Assembly (NCBI RefSeq): GCF_028747805.1
Contig: NZ_CP114887.1
Span: 551,501-615,500 of the forward strand
Direction of reading: 5' to 3'
Length of the DNA: 64,000 bases
DNA from: Solibacillus daqui
GTDB lineage: Bacteria; Bacillota; Bacilli; Bacillales_A; Planococcaceae
A program made the translations under genes and the position numbers. Under the pieces are notes generated by a model. That model had not been told where the DNA came from, ran no database searches, and saw nothing but the letters and a program-made list of their open reading frames with translations. Position 1 is the first letter of the stretch; each line of letters opens with the position of its first letter. Below, piece by piece: positions 49,720 to 58,484 of this stretch.

Positions 49720-51222
49720 ATGTTACTACCTGAATTATTCGGAAATTATGCGAAAAATCAACCGGACAAAGTGTTTACATCTTATAACGGACGTGAGTGG
49801 ACGTATCATGAGTTTTATGAAAAGGCGAAACGAATCGCAGCTTATTTTCAATCAAAAGGGTATGAAAAGGAAGATATTATTGCGCTTTATTCATTAAACA
49901 CTGATGTATTTTTAGTATGTTATTTCGGTTTACAATTAGGTGGATTTACTGTAATGCCCGTTAATACAAAACTTGCTGTACCTGAGGTGGAATATATTTT
50001 CAATCATTCAGAAGCAAAGTCCCTTATTTATGATGTACGAATTGAAAATGTCATTAATGAAACACAGCATGTCTTCCATGAAAAGCTAGCAATCGGTGGG
50101 GAGAATCAGCTTGGAAAAATTCTTGAAGACGAATCACTCCACTTTTCACCTGTGCCATTAGGAGAACATGATACGTCCGTTATTATGTATACATCTGGAA
50201 CAACTGGAAAATCAAAAGGAGTTATGTTGACGCATCGAAATATCATTGCGGCTGGGGAAGTTTGGTCAGAAGTAATGGATATTACGGAAAATGATCGGAT
50301 GCTAGTGTCCACGCCATTATTCCATTGTGCGGCGGCCCATGTATTCGTTGTCCCAGTCACGTATAAAGGGGGCACAATTATTATTGAAGAGGCATTTTCT
50401 ACTGACAGAACATTAGCACTTTTGCAAAATGCACAGCCGACCATGTTTTTCGGTGTTCCAGCTATGTACACAATCCTGTTGAATTTGCCACATATAAAGG
50501 AAATTGAACTTCCAACATTGCGCTTGTTTGGTTATGGAGCAGCACCAATGCCTTACGAAATTTTGAAGAAATTAAAAGAAACATTCCCGAATATAAAGGT
50601 ACAAAACTTATATGGTCAAACGGAAAATGCACCTGCTGCTTCTTCTCTAAAAGACCATCATGCACTTAGCAAAATCGGCTCAGTTGGTGAACCACTTCCA
50701 CAAACGGAAGTACGAGTAGTCGATGGAAATGGAAATTTATTACCTATTGGGCAAGTGGGAGAAATCGTTGTTAAAGGTGCACAAGTCATGAAAGGCTATT
50801 TAAAAGATGACCAAGAAACAGCGCGCGCCATTAAAGATGGTTGGCTTTATTCGGGCGATTTAGGGCGATTCGACGAGGATGGGCTTCTGTATATTGTCGA
50901 CCGCAAAAAAGACATGCTTATTCGAGGCGGAGAAAATGTTTATCCTGTTGAAGTTGAAGAGGTGTTATATCAAATCCCTGAATTATTAGAAGCCGCAGTA
51001 GTCGGTGTGCCGCATCCAGTGTACGGGGAAGTGCCGAAAGCATTTGTGGTTTTGAAGGAAGGAAAATCATTGACGGCAGCCCAAGTAATGGACTATTGCT
51101 CAACACAGCTCGCGAAATATAAAGTGCCAATGGAAGTAGAATTCTTGAATGAATTACCACGAAACGCTTCAGGTAAAGTATTGAAACATACATTGGGGCC
51201 AAAAGAGAATATGAGTGTATGA
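49720..51222 (+). CDS. long-chain acyl-CoA synthetase (AMP-forming ligase)
   Basis: Activates fatty acids with ATP and CoA. 500 residues. Motifs: IMYTSGTTGKSKGVMLTHRN (about 154-173), GYGAAP, YGQTENAP, YSGDLGRFDEDGLLYIVDR, DMLIRGGENVYPVEVEE and the catalytic lysine in PRNASGKVLKH near the end. ATG 49720 after AAAGGGGAG. Provides the substrate of the dehydrogenase. The exact acid specificity cannot be read from sequence. Confidence 0.92.
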   Translation: MLLPELFGNYAKNQPDKVFTSYNGREWTYHEFYEKAKRIAAYFQSKGYEKEDIIALYSLNTDVFLVCYFGLQLGGFTVMPVNTKLAVPEVEYIFNHSEAKSLIYDVRIENVINETQHVFHEKLAIGGENQLGKILEDESLHFSPVPLGEHDTSVIMYTSGTTGKSKGVMLTHRNIIAAGEVWSEVMDITENDRMLVSTPLFHCAAAHVFVVPVTYKGGTIIIEEAFSTDRTLALLQNAQPTMFFGVPAMYTILLNLPHIKEIELPTLRLFGYGAAPMPYEILKKLKETFPNIKVQNLYGQTENAPAASSLKDHHALSKIGSVGEPLPQTEVRVVDGNGNLLPIGQVGEIVVKGAQVMKGYLKDDQETARAIKDGWLYSGDLGRFDEDGLLYIVDRKKDMLIRGGENVYPVEVEEVLYQIPELLEAAVVGVPHPVYGEVPKAFVVLKEGKSLTAAQVMDYCSTQLAKYKVPMEVEFLNELPRNASGKVLKHTLGPKENMSV

Positions 51223-51253
51223 GTCAAGTATTTATGAAGGCGGGTGAGAGAAG

Positions 51254-52093
51254 TTGAAGATAGGTGTTGTCGGTTCAGGAATTATGGGAAATGGCATTGC
51301 CCAAACATTTGCTATGGCCGGATATGATGTTATACTGAGTGACCTTAATGAGGAGGCACTAGTAAGCGCGCGTGAAGTCATTGTCATGAATATTGAAAGA
51401 GTGTTAAAAAAGCAAGAAAGTGCGCAGAACGGACATGAAATTCTCCAACGGATTCAGTTTACTACGAGTAAGGGTGCATTAGCAGATGCGGATTTGATTG
51501 TAGAAGCCATTATTGAAAATATGGAAATGAAAAAGGCAATTTTCAAAGAGTTAGATGAAATTTGTGAGCAAAAGACCATTTTTGCCTCTAATACGTCTAG
51601 TTACTCAATCACAGAAATAGGAGCTGCAACAAAACGCCCTGATCGTGTGTGCGGTATGCATTTCTTCAACCCAGTACCGGTCATGAAGCTCATTGAAGTG
51701 ATTCGAGGGGAGGCAACTTCGGATGAAACGGTCGCATTTATCCAACAGTTAGTAACGCACATAGGGAAAGAAAGTATTACGGTGGCAGATGCACCATTAT
51801 TCGTTGGCAATCGTATACTCATACCGATGATTAGTGAGGCGATTTTTGTTTTAGATGAGGGTATTGCCACTGCAGAAGATATCGATAAAGGGGTGGTTTT
51901 AGGAACAAATCAGCCCATTGGTCCATTAAAGCTTGCGGATATGATCGGCTTAGATACGTTACTTTACGTTCAAGAGACACTTCTAAATGAAACCGGTGAT
52001 TCGAAATATCGCATTCCACAATCACTGAAAAAGCTAGTACGCGCAGGGCATTATGGACGAAAAACAGGACAAGGGTTTTATCGTTATACTTAA
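51254..52093 (+). CDS. 3-hydroxyacyl-CoA (3-hydroxybutyryl-CoA) dehydrogenase
   Basis: NAD(P)-dependent oxidoreductase of beta-oxidation, 279 residues. The Rossmann motif GVVGSGIMGNGIAQ begins at residue 4; ASNTSSYSITEI, GMHFFNPVPVMKLIEVI (catalytic His) and the C-terminal NRILIPMISEA with HYGRKTGQGFYRY complete the family. TTG start at 51254 after GGGTGAG. No enoyl-CoA hydratase or thiolase gene lies in this operon, so the pathway must be completed elsewhere. Confidence 0.93.
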   Translation: MKIGVVGSGIMGNGIAQTFAMAGYDVILSDLNEEALVSAREVIVMNIERVLKKQESAQNGHEILQRIQFTTSKGALADADLIVEAIIENMEMKKAIFKELDEICEQKTIFASNTSSYSITEIGAATKRPDRVCGMHFFNPVPVMKLIEVIRGEATSDETVAFIQQLVTHIGKESITVADAPLFVGNRILIPMISEAIFVLDEGIATAEDIDKGVVLGTNQPIGPLKLADMIGLDTLLYVQETLLNETGDSKYRIPQSLKKLVRAGHYGRKTGQGFYRYT

Positions 52094-52237
52094 TGGGTGA
52101 GCTGTGTGTCTTGTGCCCTGTGCTGCTGTGAGGATTCGTGCGATTTTTCGGTGTTTATGTGCGAATTTATGCAAAATACGTGTAAGTGTGAGACATCTTG
52201 CTTGCGGCTTTTGCATTGTATGATCTTTATAACAATC

Positions 52238-52290
52238 CAACGAGTCCGACACAACACTCCATTAGTGTTGTGTCGGACTCGTTGTTTAAG
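52238..52290. terminator. 21-bp perfect inverted repeat, probable terminator
   Basis: Arms 52238-52258 and 52264-52284 are perfectly complementary around the loop CCATT. The T-stretch after it is weak (TTGTTT), so it could be a terminator or a protein-binding palindrome. It follows the fatty-acid operon by about 145 bases. Confidence 0.7.
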
Positions 52291-52408
52291 ATGCGGCAGT
52301 AAGTTACATAGTGCGATAGTGTGCGTTCTGTCTTTAGTTGAAAATGCTGGAAGATCTGTAGTGGATTTAAATACACTGGTGCTTGATCAGGGATATGACT
52401 TTGTTAAA

Positions 52409-53101
52409 TTATTGATTAAATTTAGGATCTAATATACCTAAACCACTGCCTTCAATTTCAAATTTCACTTTTGAAGCACCATCTAAATTAACATTAACCT
52501 TTACCTTGTCTTTTATCGAACCACTATCATAAATCAATTTATTATCTGCGTAAATTTTCATAGAACCTATGCCGAAAGAGCCCGCCACTAACTTTTTAAC
52601 GGGTGCTAAATATGTTTGGAATCCTTTGTAATTTCCATTAGCTAAGTATTCAACTGTATGATCTTGTACAGCCCCTCCACCATGATATCCACCAAGTTGA
52701 TAGGATTGTTCAAACTTTTCTCCGGTACTACTAATAATAGAGCTTGGGTAATGGAAGAAGTGGTCTTCATCACTCCCGATAGGTTTTACATCTTTTAAAG
52801 AGATGAATTTTGGAACATTACCAATATAAACGGATTTCGATTTGCCATCCCATGTCACTTTTTCCCCTAAAGATTCTGTAATAAAACGCATTGGAACATA
52901 AGTAGTTCCTTCATAAATAAAGCCAGATTGACCCTCGAGTGGTTTTTTTTCAACCTTATCTACATAGTAATGGATTGTATCTTGAAATACGCTAATCTTT
53001 TTCATATTGCTTGCTGCTTCCGTTGTTGAGAGGTAAGTAAAGGTTAAACCTCCTAATATAAAAAAGCCGAAATAACTTGTTATTATAAGTAGTTTTTTCA
53101 T
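52409..53101 (-). CDS. exported protein: copper amine oxidase-type stalk domain plus NPCBM-like domain
   Basis: 230 residues. A signal peptide or anchor at 1-29 (LLIITSYFGFFILGGLTFTY). Residues 60-95 (IYEGTTYVPMRFITESLGEK, then VTWDGKSKSVYIG) match the copper amine oxidase N-terminal-like repeat common in Firmicute surface proteins. Residues 96-230 resemble an NPCBM/NEW2-type carbohydrate-binding beta sandwich (SYQLGGYHG, YLAPVKKLVAGSFGIGSMKI, VKVNVNLDGASKVKFEIEG). Probably a wall-associated binding protein; no catalytic motif. Single gene, weak ribosome site (AGGAGTG). Confidence 0.7.
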   Translation of the reverse strand: MKKLLIITSYFGFFILGGLTFTYLSTTEAASNMKKISVFQDTIHYYVDKVEKKPLEGQSGFIYEGTTYVPMRFITESLGEKVTWDGKSKSVYIGNVPKFISLKDVKPIGSDEDHFFHYPSSIISSTGEKFEQSYQLGGYHGGGAVQDHTVEYLANGNYKGFQTYLAPVKKLVAGSFGIGSMKIYADNKLIYDSGSIKDKVKVNVNLDGASKVKFEIEGSGLGILDPKFNQ

Positions 53102-53573
53102 ATAGTCACTCCTCGTATATTGTTATATGTAATTATACCAATAATTACATACTACATAATACCAAAAATTCATGCACCGGGAGAGCAAACGATACGTATG
53201 TGACTAAATTCAAAGGAATAGTAACTGGTAGATAAATGTAATAATTATTCTACTAATCTCACAATGATCATTTATTAATATAAAATTTGGAATCGAGTAC
53301 GTTTATCTAATAAAATCCGTTCTGCATGCTTTCGTCGCAGAAGTTAAAACCAATCCAGACTGCGATTGGTTTTAACTTTGCCGTAGCCCGTCGAAAATAA
53401 GTAACACTGCACTTGATCCATTTTCTAGTAGCGGATTTGCTCAATGTCAGGAAGTAATATTAGTAAATACATAATATTGGATAAAATAACAATCCATTTT
53501 ATGAAACTCTAGCAAAATAGTGTATAATAAATAAGGTCAATTTATTAACTTTATATTAAAGGAATGGAATGAA
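53102..53573 (+). other. 472-base intergenic region before the polysaccharide cluster
   Basis: Contains a perfect 15-bp hairpin at 53341-53378 (AAGTTAAAACCAATC, 8-base loop, GATTGGTTTTAACTT) and a promoter-like site at 53499-53528 (TTATGA, 18 bp, perfect TATAAT) 45 bases before the first gene. No gene was found. Confidence 0.5.
53499..53528 (+). promoter_or_regulatory. candidate sigma-A promoter of the polysaccharide cluster
   Basis: Perfect -10 TATAAT at 53523-53528; weak -35 TTATGA at 53499-53504 with an 18-bp spacer. Confidence 0.5.
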
Positions 53574-54071
53574 ATGAACTTAAAAGAATCTACTAGAAGA
53601 TACATATTGTTAGGAGCTTTACTATTTATTGTAGCAGGGCTTATAGCAGCGAATGTACTTGCGAATGGGCAAGATGCGCAATTTACAAAGGAAGATGCAC
53701 TTTACCAGCAAGTCGCTCAGCTCTATAATGAAAAAAATTATGAAGAAGCCTCCGTTCATATGAAAGAACTCTTAAAAGCACAGCCTAAATCTGAGGCAGT
53801 GAATTATTTAGGAGGGTTAGTAGCAGCAAATTTAGAGGACTATGAGCAATCTGCCATCCTACTACAAAAAACATTAGATATTAATCCGCATAAAGTAGAA
53901 GATGCGATGTTCATGCTTCAGTTTGGGGAAGTCTTGGTGCTAGCTGAGCGAAAAGAAGATGCGAAAACGGTATTAATGCGCTGCCAAGAGTCAGCGTGGG
54001 CTCCAGAGGATTTCCCAGAATATCAAAATCGTGTAGCTGAATTACTTGCACAGATAGACACTAAACAATAA
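53574..54071 (+). CDS. membrane-anchored TPR protein
   Basis: 165 residues. One N-terminal membrane helix (about 11-29: YILLGALLFIVAGLIAANVL), then two to three tetratricopeptide-like repeats (LYNEKNYEEASVHMKELLKA near 49-68; NLEDYEQSAILLQKTLDINP near 84-105). The repeats would face outward. First gene of the polysaccharide cluster, 17 bases before the polymerase gene, so it may be an assembly or control partner of the polymerase (inference). Start ATG 53574; the ribosome site is weak (AAAGGAATG). Confidence 0.78.
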   Translation: MNLKESTRRYILLGALLFIVAGLIAANVLANGQDAQFTKEDALYQQVAQLYNEKNYEEASVHMKELLKAQPKSEAVNYLGGLVAANLEDYEQSAILLQKTLDINPHKVEDAMFMLQFGEVLVLAERKEDAKTVLMRCQESAWAPEDFPEYQNRVAELLAQIDTKQ

Positions 54072-54088
54072 GGAAGGTATATAAAATA

Positions 54089-55654
54089 ATGACTTCATTT
54101 TACGAAGAACTGAATAAAACAAGCAAGGTGACCGATGACAAGGAAAACGCCAAATCCCGCGCGAATGTAGATAAATGGATTTTCCGCTTATTGTTACTTC
54201 TAATTGGTGTAATGCCACTAATCGTACTTGCTAGTGTTGAGCAAGTAGTAAGCCCACTTATTTCGAATGTTAGTGAACTTTCATCTGGAATGAAAGGGGA
54301 TTTATTTACACATTATAAAGCATTGTTTGTAATTGCTATTACGGTTATTACGGCCGCAATGCTATTCGTCAAAATCTTTTTTATGGATGGTCAAATTCGA
54401 AAAACGCCTTTTAACTATGTCATCGGATTATTCGCATTTGCAATCATTCTATCTACGCTATTTTCACCAAATATTACAGTTGCATTAAATGGTTTATACA
54501 ATCATTCGGATGGTGCGATTAGCTGGTTATGTTATTTAGCGCTAATGTTCATCGCGATGAATATCGAATATCCGAAAAATGTTACTAAATATGTCATGTA
54601 CACAATGATACCATTTGTTTTCATTAACTTATTTATTACTTCAATGAACTTTTACGGAAAAGATTTACTTCAGTACGGATGGATGCAAAAGCTCGTTTCA
54701 ATTGTGCTTCCAGAAGGTGCAAATCTTACGGCAGGCTCTACGTTAGTAGGAACATTAAATCAATGGAACTATATGAGTGGGATGTTTGCAATGATGACGG
54801 TCATGTATGTTGCTTGGGCCATTGTCGAAAAATCATGGGTACATAGTATAGTTGGTGCGATTACAGCAGCTGCTGCTATTGCTGTAATGTTTATGTCGAT
54901 TTCTACAAGTGGGTTTTTAGCAGTATTAATGCTTTTACCTGTATTACTTGTATTAATTTTTAAAGTGCAGCATAAAAAGAAAGCCGCTATTATGCTCGCT
55001 ATTTTTATCGGGATTTCAGCGCCTATTTTCCATTTCCTTGCCGATAAGGATGACCGCGTATGGGGAGAATCGTTTGGTTTCTTTGTAGGGAACAACCCTT
55101 ACTTAGATGAAGAGCCAGTCGCAGTAGACAACTCAATTACGCCGCTAAATTGGACAAATAAAGCATATGCCGCGGAGAAAGCATTAGAGCTACCTGTTTT
55201 ACCGGAACGAGGAATGGCATTTGGCTCTGGTCGTGGTTATATTTGGAAAGAAACTTGGGAATTAGTACAGGATCGACCGCTAGTTGGTTACGGCAGTGAC
55301 ACCTTAATGTATAACTTCCCGCATTTCCAATTAGAAAGCCGAGGTGCGCTAAATTGGGAAGAAATCGTAACGGATAAACCGCATAATGTGTATGTCGGTA
55401 TTTTATATGGAATGGGTATATTAGGATTTATTGCGATCATCGTACTAGTAATCTTCCAAGTATTAAAATTGGTTCAACAATTATTTAATAAAAAAGGGAA
55501 TTTAGCGGCTATTGTATTAGGGATAGGCGTAACGGCGTATTTCATTCAAGCGATGTTCAATGACTCTTTACCAGGTATTACTACCGTTGCCTTCGTATTA
55601 TTTGGCATGATGATTTCTATGATTTCAAATTCTAAAAGGGAGTCAATGGATTAA
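54089..55654 (+). CDS. O-antigen ligase/polymerase family membrane protein (Wzy-like)
   Basis: 521 residues with about 11-12 predicted helices. The long extracellular loop (about 345-415) contains GSGRGYIWKETWELVQDRPL and GYGSDTLMYNFP, the Wzy_C-type signature, with YNFPHFQ and DKPHNVYVGILYGMG after it (conserved His). It should join repeat units of the exopolysaccharide on the outer face of the membrane. The stop overlaps the next start by one base. Confidence 0.87.
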   Translation: MTSFYEELNKTSKVTDDKENAKSRANVDKWIFRLLLLLIGVMPLIVLASVEQVVSPLISNVSELSSGMKGDLFTHYKALFVIAITVITAAMLFVKIFFMDGQIRKTPFNYVIGLFAFAIILSTLFSPNITVALNGLYNHSDGAISWLCYLALMFIAMNIEYPKNVTKYVMYTMIPFVFINLFITSMNFYGKDLLQYGWMQKLVSIVLPEGANLTAGSTLVGTLNQWNYMSGMFAMMTVMYVAWAIVEKSWVHSIVGAITAAAAIAVMFMSISTSGFLAVLMLLPVLLVLIFKVQHKKKAAIMLAIFIGISAPIFHFLADKDDRVWGESFGFFVGNNPYLDEEPVAVDNSITPLNWTNKAYAAEKALELPVLPERGMAFGSGRGYIWKETWELVQDRPLVGYGSDTLMYNFPHFQLESRGALNWEEIVTDKPHNVYVGILYGMGILGFIAIIVLVIFQVLKLVQQLFNKKGNLAAIVLGIGVTAYFIQAMFNDSLPGITTVAFVLFGMMISMISNSKRESMD

Positions 55655-56571
55655 TGGAGGAAACGATTGAATTAAGAGAAATAATTAATATTATTTTAAG
55701 AGGGAAATGGCTTATTTCACTTATCGTTATAATTGCCTTACTATTGGCAGGCATTGTTTCTTGGTTTGTAATACCCGAAAAATATGAATCAAAAGCAGTT
55801 GTTCAAGTAATTGCTGATGCTCAAGATACAGGCATTATTAACTCGTATGTTAATGCCGAATTTACACCGGTTATTTATACTCAGCGTATTCAAAATGAAG
55901 CGATAATGGATGTGCTATTCAAACAAAATGGTTTTGGACAATTCACCCCAAAAAACTTAGTTGTTTCGTCAGATGTTCAAACGAATTTAATAAATCTAAA
56001 CTATCGCGCAACTAATGCTGAGGAAGCACAAAAACAACTTCAACTATTAACAGAAGAAACTAAAAATCAAATGAATGAATCCGTACAAACGACATTATTG
56101 AATTTAGAGAAAACGCATTTAGCTGAATCCGAAAATTTAGCAAAAGAAGTAGAAGTACTAATGGAAAAGTACAATCAATTAATTATTTCAAATAATTTGC
56201 CAGAAGTATTGATTTTACAAACGATTTCAACGGAACAATATGTATTGAATTTAAATGAAAATCAAACAGCGGCATTGGCTTCGATTAATGGTGCAATGCA
56301 AAATGAATTGTCACGATTAAAGAGTGAAATTGATATTAAATCCGAACAATACCGCCAAGTGTTAGCTAATTATCAATCCGTAAAAACAGGTTTGGACAGC
56401 TTTAAGCCGGATCCATTTATTCGCGTGATTGTAGAGCCTACATTACCTAAGGAGCCTTCTGCACCAAATAAAGCAATCAATTTATTGGTTGCACTTGTTT
56501 TTGGGGTAATCATTGGTCTAGGGGTCGTATTTTTCCGTGAATATTGGAGAAAATCGGCGGTTGTTAAATAA
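55654..56571 (+). CDS. Wzz-like chain length determinant protein
   Basis: 305 residues. Membrane helices at about 20-36 and 277-294 flank an extracellular coiled-coil region (about 150-260), the Wzz plan. The N-terminal IELREIINIILRGKWLI and the Pro-rich EPTLPKEPSAPNK before the second helix are typical. There is no kinase domain, and no tyrosine kinase gene in the visible part of the cluster. Sets polymer length together with the Wzy-like protein. Confidence 0.88.
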   Translation: MEETIELREIINIILRGKWLISLIVIIALLLAGIVSWFVIPEKYESKAVVQVIADAQDTGIINSYVNAEFTPVIYTQRIQNEAIMDVLFKQNGFGQFTPKNLVVSSDVQTNLINLNYRATNAEEAQKQLQLLTEETKNQMNESVQTTLLNLEKTHLAESENLAKEVEVLMEKYNQLIISNNLPEVLILQTISTEQYVLNLNENQTAALASINGAMQNELSRLKSEIDIKSEQYRQVLANYQSVKTGLDSFKPDPFIRVIVEPTLPKEPSAPNKAINLLVALVFGVIIGLGVVFFREYWRKSAVVK

Positions 56572-56596
56572 TTGTATTTGAAAGAGGTTGCTAGAA

Positions 56597-58408
56597 GTGG
56601 GTTATAAGCTGCGTTATTTAATATTTTTCATATTAGACTCTTGTATTGTACTTTCAGCGATTTTCATAAGCTATTGGCTACTTCATCCAACTCTTAGTGT
56701 CTATTACGATAAAGTCATCGTATTAAGTGCACTTACATTGTTAGTGAGTCATCATATTGCAGCTTATATATTCCAACTTTACACACGAATTTGGAGTGTT
56801 GCGACTGTTCGAGAATTGCTAATCATTGTATACGCGGTAACAATTTCTGTTGCTGCGGCCAGTATACTGCAACAAATCATTAATTCCGATATTTACTTTC
56901 GCGTTATGACCGTTACATGGATGCTACATATTATTATGATTGGGGGCTCACGCTTTTTATTACGTTTACTGAATGACAGAGAATCGTTTAGGCATGCGCC
57001 AGACAGTAAGCGTATTTTAATAGTAGGAGCCGGACAAGCTGGAACGATGCTCGCGAAAAATCTGAAAAATGCACAAAATCAAGAGTCATATGCTGTTGGC
57101 TTTGTGGATGATGATGTGAATAAAACGCATTTGAAAGTCATGGGGCTACCTGTTTGGGGGTCTACAAAAGAAATTAAGCGTATTGTCAAAGCGAAAGGAA
57201 TCGATGAAATTATTATTGCGGTTCCTTCACTGGGTAAGAAAGGGGTTCAGAGCATTTATCAGGAATGCTCGAAAATCGATGTAACAGTGAAAATTATGCC
57301 GAAAATTGAAGATGTGATGACAGGTAAAGTAGCTGTTAATGATATGCGAGAAGTAGAGATCAACGACTTGCTAGGGCGTGATGAGGTAAAGCTTGATATG
57401 ATTGCTATCTCTGGAAAACTAACGGGCAAAGTTATATTAGTAACAGGTGCGGGTGGCTCCATTGGTTCGGAAATTTGCCGCCAAGTGATGAAGTTCCAAC
57501 CGAGAAAACTAATATTGTTAGGTCATGGGGAAAACTCGATTTATACCATTCATATGGAATTATCCGGGAAAATCGGTAAGGATATTGAGCTTGTACCCGT
57601 TATTGCGGATATCCAAGATAGAGAACGAATTTTTGAAATCGTACAGCACTATCAACCGGATGTCATTTACCACGCAGCAGCTCACAAACATGTTCCTTTA
57701 ATGGAATATAATCCACGTGAAGCGATGAAAAATAACATTTTTGGTACGAAAAATGTTGCCGAAGCAGCGCATGAATATGGTGTCGGTAATTTTGTGATGA
57801 TTTCAACGGATAAGGCAGTCAACCCACCGAATGTGATGGGAGCAACAAAACGCGTTGCAGAAATGGTTGTCCAAAATTTAGCGAAAACAAGTAGCACAAA
57901 ATTTGCTGCGGTACGATTTGGTAATGTTCTTGGTTCTCGAGGTTCTGTTATTCCACTCTTTAAAAAGCAAATTGCTGGTGGTGGTCCGGTAACGGTTACG
58001 CATCAAGATATGACCCGTTATTTTATGACCATTCCAGAAGCATCACGTCTTGTTTTACAGGCGGGTACCCTAGGTGGAAATGGGGAAATCTTTGTTCTTG
58101 ATATGGGCGAGCCTGTGAAAATTGTAGATTTAGCGCGTAATCTGATTCAGTTATCCGGTTTGGAAGATGAAATCAAGATTGAATTTACGGGGTTACGTTC
58201 AGGTGAAAAAATGTTCGAGGAGCTATTGAACGAGGAAGAAATCCAAGAAGAGCATATATTTCCGGGAATTCATATTGGGCGAGTCAATGTACTTGAGACG
58301 AGCAGTCTTTACGAATTGCTTGATTGTATAAAATACATGCCTGAAGAAGAATTAAAAGCAACACTATTAGGGGTTGCTAATAATAAACTAGTCGAAATGA
58401 GTTTATAG
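56597..58408 (+). CDS. membrane-bound nucleoside-diphosphate-sugar 4,6-dehydratase (PglF/CapD-like)
   Basis: 603 residues from GTG 56597 (AGAGG 10 bases upstream; TTG 56588 is too close). Four membrane helices in the first 130 residues, a CoA-binding-like domain (VGAGQAGTMLAKNL, about 145), then a Rossmann/SDR domain with LVTGAGGSIGSEICRQ (about 280), HAAAHKHVPLMEYNP, STDKAVNPPNVMGATKR and RFGNVLGSRGSVIPLF. It should turn UDP-GlcNAc (or a related sugar) into the 4-keto-6-deoxy form, the first step toward aminodeoxy sugars such as bacillosamine or FucNAc. No matching aminotransferase lies in the window. Confidence 0.92.
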   Translation: MGYKLRYLIFFILDSCIVLSAIFISYWLLHPTLSVYYDKVIVLSALTLLVSHHIAAYIFQLYTRIWSVATVRELLIIVYAVTISVAAASILQQIINSDIYFRVMTVTWMLHIIMIGGSRFLLRLLNDRESFRHAPDSKRILIVGAGQAGTMLAKNLKNAQNQESYAVGFVDDDVNKTHLKVMGLPVWGSTKEIKRIVKAKGIDEIIIAVPSLGKKGVQSIYQECSKIDVTVKIMPKIEDVMTGKVAVNDMREVEINDLLGRDEVKLDMIAISGKLTGKVILVTGAGGSIGSEICRQVMKFQPRKLILLGHGENSIYTIHMELSGKIGKDIELVPVIADIQDRERIFEIVQHYQPDVIYHAAAHKHVPLMEYNPREAMKNNIFGTKNVAEAAHEYGVGNFVMISTDKAVNPPNVMGATKRVAEMVVQNLAKTSSTKFAAVRFGNVLGSRGSVIPLFKKQIAGGGPVTVTHQDMTRYFMTIPEASRLVLQAGTLGGNGEIFVLDMGEPVKIVDLARNLIQLSGLEDEIKIEFTGLRSGEKMFEELLNEEEIQEEHIFPGIHIGRVNVLETSSLYELLDCIKYMPEEELKATLLGVANNKLVEMSL

Positions 58409-58484
58409 TACCAAGTAACATGTATTTTGCATACATGATGAAACGATGGATTTTACTGTTCTGGTTATAGTAGGGGATAAAAAA

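Noticed and set aside
52097..52432. Cysteine-rich frame of 111 codons after the hydroxyacyl-CoA dehydrogenase
   Set aside because: It runs straight through the 21-bp perfect inverted repeat, overlaps the end of the gene on the minus strand, has no ribosome site, and its Cys content comes from TGT/TGC-rich repeats.
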